Source: Deinococcus planocerae | Lineage (GTDB): Bacteria > Deinococcota > Deinococci > Deinococcales > Deinococcaceae | DNA: 64,000 bases | Direction: 5' to 3' | Assembly: GCF_002869765.1 (NCBI RefSeq) | Contig: NZ_PNOR01000003.1 | Span: 115,422 to 179,421, forward strand | Part shown: in pieces, positions 55,179-64,000 of the stretch | Numbering within the stretch: position 1 is the stretch's first letter | Layout of the letters: every line of letters starts with the position of its first letter | Program-made: the position numbers and the translations under genes | The notes under the pieces: model-generated | The model's input: only the letters and a program-made list of their open reading frames with translations | Database searches by the model: none | Told to the model about the DNA's origin: nothing

Positions 55179-55931
55179 ATGCCGCTCGCGGGTCAGGTCG
55201 TGGGGGAGGGGGTGAGGCTGGTGCGCCCCCTCGGTCGCGGCTCGCACAGCGTCGTGTACTTCGCGGTGGGACCGCAGGGGCAGCCGTGCGCGGTCAAGAT
55301 TTTCGAGGCCGCCTTCGCGGGACACGCCGTGCGGGAGTACCGCCACGGCAGGGACCTCGACCACCCGCGCCTCGTCCGGGTCCTGGCCGCCACGCAGGTG
55401 GACGACCGCCCCGCCCTCGTCGCGACGCTCGCGCGGGGCGTCACCCTCTTCGGGCGCTACCCCCGGCGGCCCGCCCTGACGTGTGAGCGCCGCGCCTTCC
55501 TGCTCACCCTCGCGCACGTGCTCGGGGCGCTCGACCACCTCCATTCGCGCGGACTCGTCCACCGCGACCTCAAGCCCGAGAATGTCCTCGTGGAGCCGGA
55601 TGGCGCCGCGACCCTGGTGGACCTCGACCTCTCGGGCCCGGTGCGCGAGGTCTTTGCCGTTCCCACCCGCGTGGGCACCGCCGCCTTCCAGAGCCCCGAA
55701 GCCGGGCGCGGCGAGCCCCTGGGCTATGAAAGCGACCTCTACGGCGTCGGCGTGCTGCTGGGCTGGGGCCTGACCGGAGAGCTGCCCGAGCCCGGTGCCC
55801 CCACCCTCTTCGGCGACGACCCCCTCTCGCCCCTGCACGCTGCCCTCACCGACCCCGACCGCACCCGCCGCCCGGCGAGTGCGCGTGAGGTGCGGGAGAC
55901 GCTGTTGAGGCTGGCGGGATTGCCGTATTGA
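55179..55931 (+). CDS. Minimal serine/threonine protein kinase
   Basis: A 250-residue Hanks-type kinase domain alone, without membrane or sensor domain. The glycine loop is [12 protein letters not shown], the ATP lysine in CAVKIFE, the catalytic loop [14 protein letters not shown]. The Mg-binding DFG is changed to DLD in LVDLDLSG, and the activation end is GTAAFQSPE. It ends about residue 250, after the family's C-lobe helices. AAGGTGGAAG precedes ATG 55179. Targets are unknown. Confidence 0.87.
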   Translation: MPLAGQVVGEGVRLVRPLGRGSHSVVYFAVGPQGQPCAVKIFEAAFAGHAVREYRHGRDLDHPRLVRVLAATQVDDRPALVATLARGVTLFGRYPRRPALTCERRAFLLTLAHVLGALDHLHSRGLVHRDLKPENVLVEPDGAATLVDLDLSGPVREVFAVPTRVGTAAFQSPEAGRGEPLGYESDLYGVGVLLGWGLTGELPEPGAPTLFGDDPLSPLHAALTDPDRTRRPASAREVRETLLRLAGLPY

Positions 55932-55956
55932 GGGGCTGGGGGCGCTTGTTCTTCTC

Positions 55957-55979
55957 CCTCTCCCCTTGCGGGAGAGGGC
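55957..55979. terminator. Hairpin after the kinase gene
   Basis: Perfect 9-bp stem CCCTCTCCC (55957-55965) with GGGAGAGGG (55971-55979), loop 5 nt, 25 nt past the kinase stop. The next 100 bp carry further GC-rich repeats, including dispersed repeat B. Confidence 0.55.
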
Positions 55980-56057
55980 CGGGGAGAGGGGGCGTGTGAC
56001 CAACAGGTGCGACTGCAAGATGCCCGGCCTTCCTACCGCGCGGCGGGTCGCTTGCGG

Positions 56058-56101
56058 TTCACCCCCTCTGCTCCGCAGCTCTACGAGTCCCAACCTCCCC
56101 C
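56058..56101 (+). repeat. Dispersed repeat B, copy 2
   Basis: A 44-nt sequence matching 32483-32526 (opposite strand) at 40 of 44 positions, with the CCCCCTCTGCTCCGCAGCTC core. It lies in the 55932-56180 gap between the convergent kinase and GH13 genes; no ORF is there. Confidence 0.7.
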
Positions 56102-56180
56102 ACGGGGGCGGAGAAGCAGAAAGGCGCGGGAAAGCCCGTGAATGGCTTGTGGACCCATCTCGCGCCGAAATCTCCGGCCC

Positions 56181-57791
<1,611 letters not shown>

Positions 57792-57797
57792 CCGCCG

Positions 57798-57803
57798 AGC
57801 GTA
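57798..57803 (-). promoter_or_regulatory. -10 box TACGCT, leaderless start of GH13 gene
   Basis: Minus-strand TACGCT ends 6 nt before GTG 57791. Confidence 0.5.
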
Positions 57804-57857
57804 GCAGGAAGAGGGGTGGGCTGAATCGATTCAGAAACCCTTGGGGAAGAGCGCCCC

Positions 57858-58994
<1,137 letters not shown>

Positions 58995-59000
58995 CCGGCG

Positions 59001-59006
59001 AGTGTA
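59001..59006 (-). promoter_or_regulatory. -10 box TACACT, leaderless start of LCP gene
   Basis: Minus-strand TACACT ends 6 nt before GTG 58994. Confidence 0.5.
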
Positions 59007-59086
59007 GCGGGCGGGGAGATGAGGGAACAATCAACTTTGGGTTGACGTGGGTTCCTATGGCTGGGGACGAGTTTGCCGCTCAGGTT

Positions 59087-59114
59087 GAAACGTCCCCAAT
59101 CTCTTGGGGAAGAG
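59087..59114 (-). repeat. Decayed terminal CRISPR repeat
   Basis: A 28-nt stretch matching the CRISPR repeat at about 19 of 28 positions, keeping the CCCCA and GGGGAA blocks. It lies exactly one 33-nt spacer (59115-59147) from the first recognisable repeat. This is consistent with the oldest, trailer-end unit of the array. Confidence 0.5.
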
Positions 59115-59147
59115 GCCACGCTTGCCTCGGGCACGTCAACGCCTTCA

Positions 59148-61544
<2,397 letters not shown>

Positions 61545-63770
61545 TCAGTCTCCCTGCCCGCTTCCCTCCAGCCATCCCGGTAACTCGGCGGGGCGGCCCT
61601 GCGCCCACAGGAAGGCGAACTCGCGGGCGTACTCCCGCGCGGCCTCGGAGGCGGTGGTGGCGACGGTGTACTCGTTCAGGCCGCGCGGCGTCCACGACGA
61701 GTAGTGCAGGTTCTGGCTGCCTACCGTGAGCATCCGCCCGTCCACGAGCATCGTCTTGGCGTGCAGGCCGCCCCGGAACCAGCGGGCCTGAAGGCGGCCC
61801 TCCAGCCCGCGCGCCCGCAGTTTCCGCCGCAGCACGGCGAGGCCCACCCGGTTTTCCAGCCCCAGGAAGCTGTGCTCGTACAGCAGGGCGCGGATGGTCA
61901 CGCCCCGCTCGGCGGCGCGGACGAGGGCCCGCATCCACGGCAGGGCGTCCTGGGAGGTGCACAGCCGGGGGTTGAGCAGCGCGAGGTTGCAGCGCACGTC
62001 CATGCTGAAGCTGACGTGCATCAGGTCCACCCGCTCCCGCGCGGCGTCGAGCAGGGAGACGAGGGCCTCGTCCGCCATCTGGAAGCCCTCGCGGCGGTAG
62101 AGGCTGAAGGCGCGCACGTCCCCGGCGCGGGTGAGGGGCAGGCGGTCGGTGCCCTGCGGGTGCGTGGGCTCGCCCGGCCCTGCGCCCCGGCACAAGGAAC
62201 GGACGGTGCGCGCGGTCACGCCCGGGAGGCACTCCAGCGTGGTGCTGCGGGTCCACAGGTCGTCGAAGACGGTGAGGCCGTCGCGCGCCACCGGGCCGCG
62301 AAAACGCAGGCCGAGGTCGCGGAGGTCTCCGCCGTGGCCCCTCGTCGTGGCGGAGGGCAGGTGCCCCGGCCCCACGTTGAAGCCCATCACGGTGAGGTCC
62401 GTGCCGTCCGTCACGAGGAGCTTGGCGTGGCTGTGGGGAAAGGTGCCCGCGTAGTTGGCGACCTCCACCCGCCAGCCCACCCGGTCGTCTTGCAGGGGCA
62501 CCCCCGCCGCGAGGAGGTCGCGCGTCGCCGCGTACACCTGCGCGCCCCACTCCAGGTTGGCCGCCTGGGGGAAGTTCCCCAGCGCCACCCTCACCGTCAC
62601 GCCGCCTTCGAAGGCCGCCGGGTCCGCCCTTACGCGCCCGTACAGCTCGGCCACGCCCCGGGCGAGCACCGCGCCGGGGCCCCGCCGGGGGTCGTCCGCC
62701 CACTCCATCACCGCGTAGAGCACCTCGCGCCGCGCCCCCGCGATCTGGGCGGCGAGCCCGTCGAAGCCCCCGTGCGGGGTGGGGGGCTGAGCGCTGAAGG
62801 CGGGGTCGGGGTTCGGCGTGTGCAGGAAACCCAGAAAGGCGTTCCCGCACGAGAGGTCGGGCCGATTGCCCCGGGGGGTGACCCGCCACACGGCGAGTTC
62901 GAGGGGGTCTGTCGGTGCCGCGCAGGTCACCCCGGCGGCGGGCACGGCGAGGGGTTCGGCGCGGGCCGGGCGCGTCTGCACGAAGTTCACCGCGCGCTCG
63001 CCCACGCCCCACACCCCCAGCAGCGCGAGGCCGAGGGCCGCCAAGGTGAGCTTGACCTGCCGGTCTTGCGCCGCGTCATGCCGCGAGCTGTCCGCCGCCG
63101 CGTCGATGCCCGCCGCGATGGCGCTGTCGCCCACGACCTGCGAGGTGACCACGAAGACGGCGAGCAGGCCGAGCAGCGCCCAGCCACCCCCCGCGAGCAC
63201 GTCGGGGACACCGACCCAGCCCAGCAGCGCCCCGCCGAGCGCCCCGACCCCCCCGAAGCCGAGCAGGCCCCCCAGGGCGGGCCGCCACGCCAGCCCCGCG
63301 CGCAGGGTGAGCAGCCCGAGCACCACCCCCGAGATCAAACCGTAGAGCGCACACACCGCGAGGGCGAGCAGGGCGAGTTGCGAGGCCCCCAGCGCGTCCC
63401 CGAGGGCTCCCCCCCGGTAGACCCCCGCCAGCCCCATCAGCCCGCCCACCGGCACGACGAGCAGCCCCGCCGTCACCCCCGACGCGATCCCCGCCCGCGC
63501 CCGCGCCTGCCCCGGCGTGAGGCCCAGCCGGTCGAGCGGCAGCGCCCGCGCCGAGAGGGCCCCCGCCAGCCCGAAGCTCAGCACCACGCTCCCCAGCGCG
63601 GCGAGCGTGCCCAGGGCCGCCCGCACGTAGGGCTGCCCCGGCGGCACGACCGCGAGCACCACGCTCACGGCCCCGCGCGCCAGCACGACGGCGAGGAGAA
63701 AGCCCGCCAGGGCCGAGAGCGCCAGCCGTCCCAGGTGGGCGGGCGGGGAGTGGCGGGGCAGCAGGCGCAT
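61545..63770 (-). CDS. Membrane-anchored phospholipase D-family protein
   Basis: A 741-residue protein. The N-terminal about 270 residues hold eight or so hydrophobic segments (e.g. [16 protein letters not shown]), followed by a catalytic region with two HKD motifs: [20 protein letters not shown] (near residue 450) and [19 protein letters not shown] (near residue 680). A Cys-rich stretch ([14 protein letters not shown]) lies near 285-310. PLD enzymes transfer phosphatidyl groups or act as nucleases; the two-motif form resembles cardiolipin-synthase-like members. It is upstream of, and on the same strand as, the CRISPR leader. Confidence 0.85.
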   Translation of the reverse strand: MRLLPRHSPPAHLGRLALSALAGFLLAVVLARGAVSVVLAVVPPGQPYVRAALGTLAALGSVVLSFGLAGALSARALPLDRLGLTPGQARARAGIASGVTAGLLVVPVGGLMGLAGVYRGGALGDALGASQLALLALAVCALYGLISGVVLGLLTLRAGLAWRPALGGLLGFGGVGALGGALLGWVGVPDVLAGGGWALLGLLAVFVVTSQVVGDSAIAAGIDAAADSSRHDAAQDRQVKLTLAALGLALLGVWGVGERAVNFVQTRPARAEPLAVPAAGVTCAAPTDPLELAVWRVTPRGNRPDLSCGNAFLGFLHTPNPDPAFSAQPPTPHGGFDGLAAQIAGARREVLYAVMEWADDPRRGPGAVLARGVAELYGRVRADPAAFEGGVTVRVALGNFPQAANLEWGAQVYAATRDLLAAGVPLQDDRVGWRVEVANYAGTFPHSHAKLLVTDGTDLTVMGFNVGPGHLPSATTRGHGGDLRDLGLRFRGPVARDGLTVFDDLWTRSTTLECLPGVTARTVRSLCRGAGPGEPTHPQGTDRLPLTRAGDVRAFSLYRREGFQMADEALVSLLDAARERVDLMHVSFSMDVRCNLALLNPRLCTSQDALPWMRALVRAAERGVTIRALLYEHSFLGLENRVGLAVLRRKLRARGLEGRLQARWFRGGLHAKTMLVDGRMLTVGSQNLHYSSWTPRGLNEYTVATTASEAAREYAREFAFLWAQGRPAELPGWLEGSGQGD

Positions 63771-63802
63771 CGGGGGTCAGGAGAGGAGGCGAGCCGGAGG
63801 CC

Positions 63803-64000
63803 TCAGCGCCGCGCCTCCACCCCCAGCAGCGCCGCTCCCAGGCTGCCGTAGCTCACCTCGTCCGCCGGGGGGTGGGTCAGCCCGGCGCGGGCGTCGCGCA
63901 GCAGACGTTCCAGCGGCAGGGCCGGGGTCAGGGCCGCGCCCCCCGCCCCCCGCACGGCGAGGGCGGCGGCCCCCACGGCGGCGTTCGTGGCGTGGGCCCT
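63803..64000 (-). CDS. Acyl-CoA dehydrogenase-like protein, C-terminal fragment
   Basis: Reading left from the window edge gives about 65 residues ending at a TGA at 63805-63803. The tail RAHATNAAVGAAALAVRGAGGAALTPALPLERLLRDARAGLTHPPADEVSYGSLGAALLG spans the last positions (given here only as ends: starts RAHATNAAVGA and ends GVEARR). The PLERLLRDARAGLTHPPADE region matches the C-terminal helix of flavin acyl-CoA dehydrogenases and related monooxygenases. The N-terminus and active site lie outside the window, so substrate is unknown. Confidence 0.7.
   Translation of the reverse strand, partial: RAHATNAAVGAAALAVRGAGGAALTPALPLERLLRDARAGLTHPPADEVSYGSLGAALLGVEARR

Overview
The window is high-GC DNA with dense, often 4-nt-overlapping genes, and it fits a Deinococcus-type bacterium. 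Supporting points are homocitrate-synthase lysine biosynthesis, a manganese catalase, a DUF1999 protein, class A and class B penicillin-binding proteins together with outer-membrane-like proteins, and many start codons lying 5-7 nt behind a TANNNT box, the leaderless-promoter pattern described for Deinococcus. I see no prophage, transposase, rRNA or tRNA gene. The genus call is inference; no marker gene such as rRNA is present.

Layout. 0-6.5 kb: a partial PIG-L deacetylase, rpiA and a peroxiredoxin on the minus strand, then deoC-maf-mreC-mreD-mrdA (PBP2) on plus as a tightly overlapped operon. 6.5-14 kb: a mobile-looking inverted repeat, an OsmC protein, a two-kinase signalling operon behind aroE, and phoH. 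14-20.4 kb: an unusual surface-structure locus with a large usher-like outer-membrane protein, a periplasmic chaperone-like protein, three small secreted beta-strand proteins, a type IV pilin-like protein, and a divergent fourth secreted subunit behind a structured leader. 20.4-29.6 kb: metabolism and transport (BenE-like permease, PhzF-like protein, homocitrate synthase, aldo/keto reductase, Gfo/Idh oxidoreductase, MATE pump, MaoC and CitE-like enzymes, GNAT). 29.6-40 kb: a complete system I cytochrome c maturation set (ccdA, ccmA-ccmH, a TPR/CcmI-like protein fused to a cytochrome c domain) plus a Rieske protein. The set is split by a lipoprotein gene and a leucine-rich-repeat gene, and short repeats sit in the translation start regions of ccmA, ccmB and ccmH. 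40-47.5 kb: a secreted small protein, a thioredoxin-fold protein without CXXC, a class A PBP behind a single-domain response regulator, and two tandem paralogous multi-domain lipoproteins. 47.5-59 kb: housekeeping and accessory genes (acyl-CoA synthetase, deaminase, ribokinase, DUF1999, DUF503, LepB, patatin, Mn catalase, a small Ser/Thr kinase, a GH13 glucosidase, an LCP protein). 59.1-61.4 kb: a large type I-E-like CRISPR array with no cas gene in the window. 61.5-64 kb: a membrane-anchored phospholipase-D-family protein and the end of an acyl-CoA dehydrogenase.

How it fits together. The ccm genes, the cytochrome c domain and the Rieske protein serve respiratory electron transport. mreC/mreD/PBP2, PBP1 and the LCP protein serve the cell wall. 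The 14-20.4 kb locus looks like a secretion and assembly line for a surface fibre or coat, made of subunits, chaperone and outer-membrane pore, and is the best candidate here for an undescribed system. The CRISPR array reads leftward, judged by repeat orientation and by decayed repeats at its left end. It carries two structural oddities: a zero-length spacer junction and a heavily decayed terminal repeat still in register.
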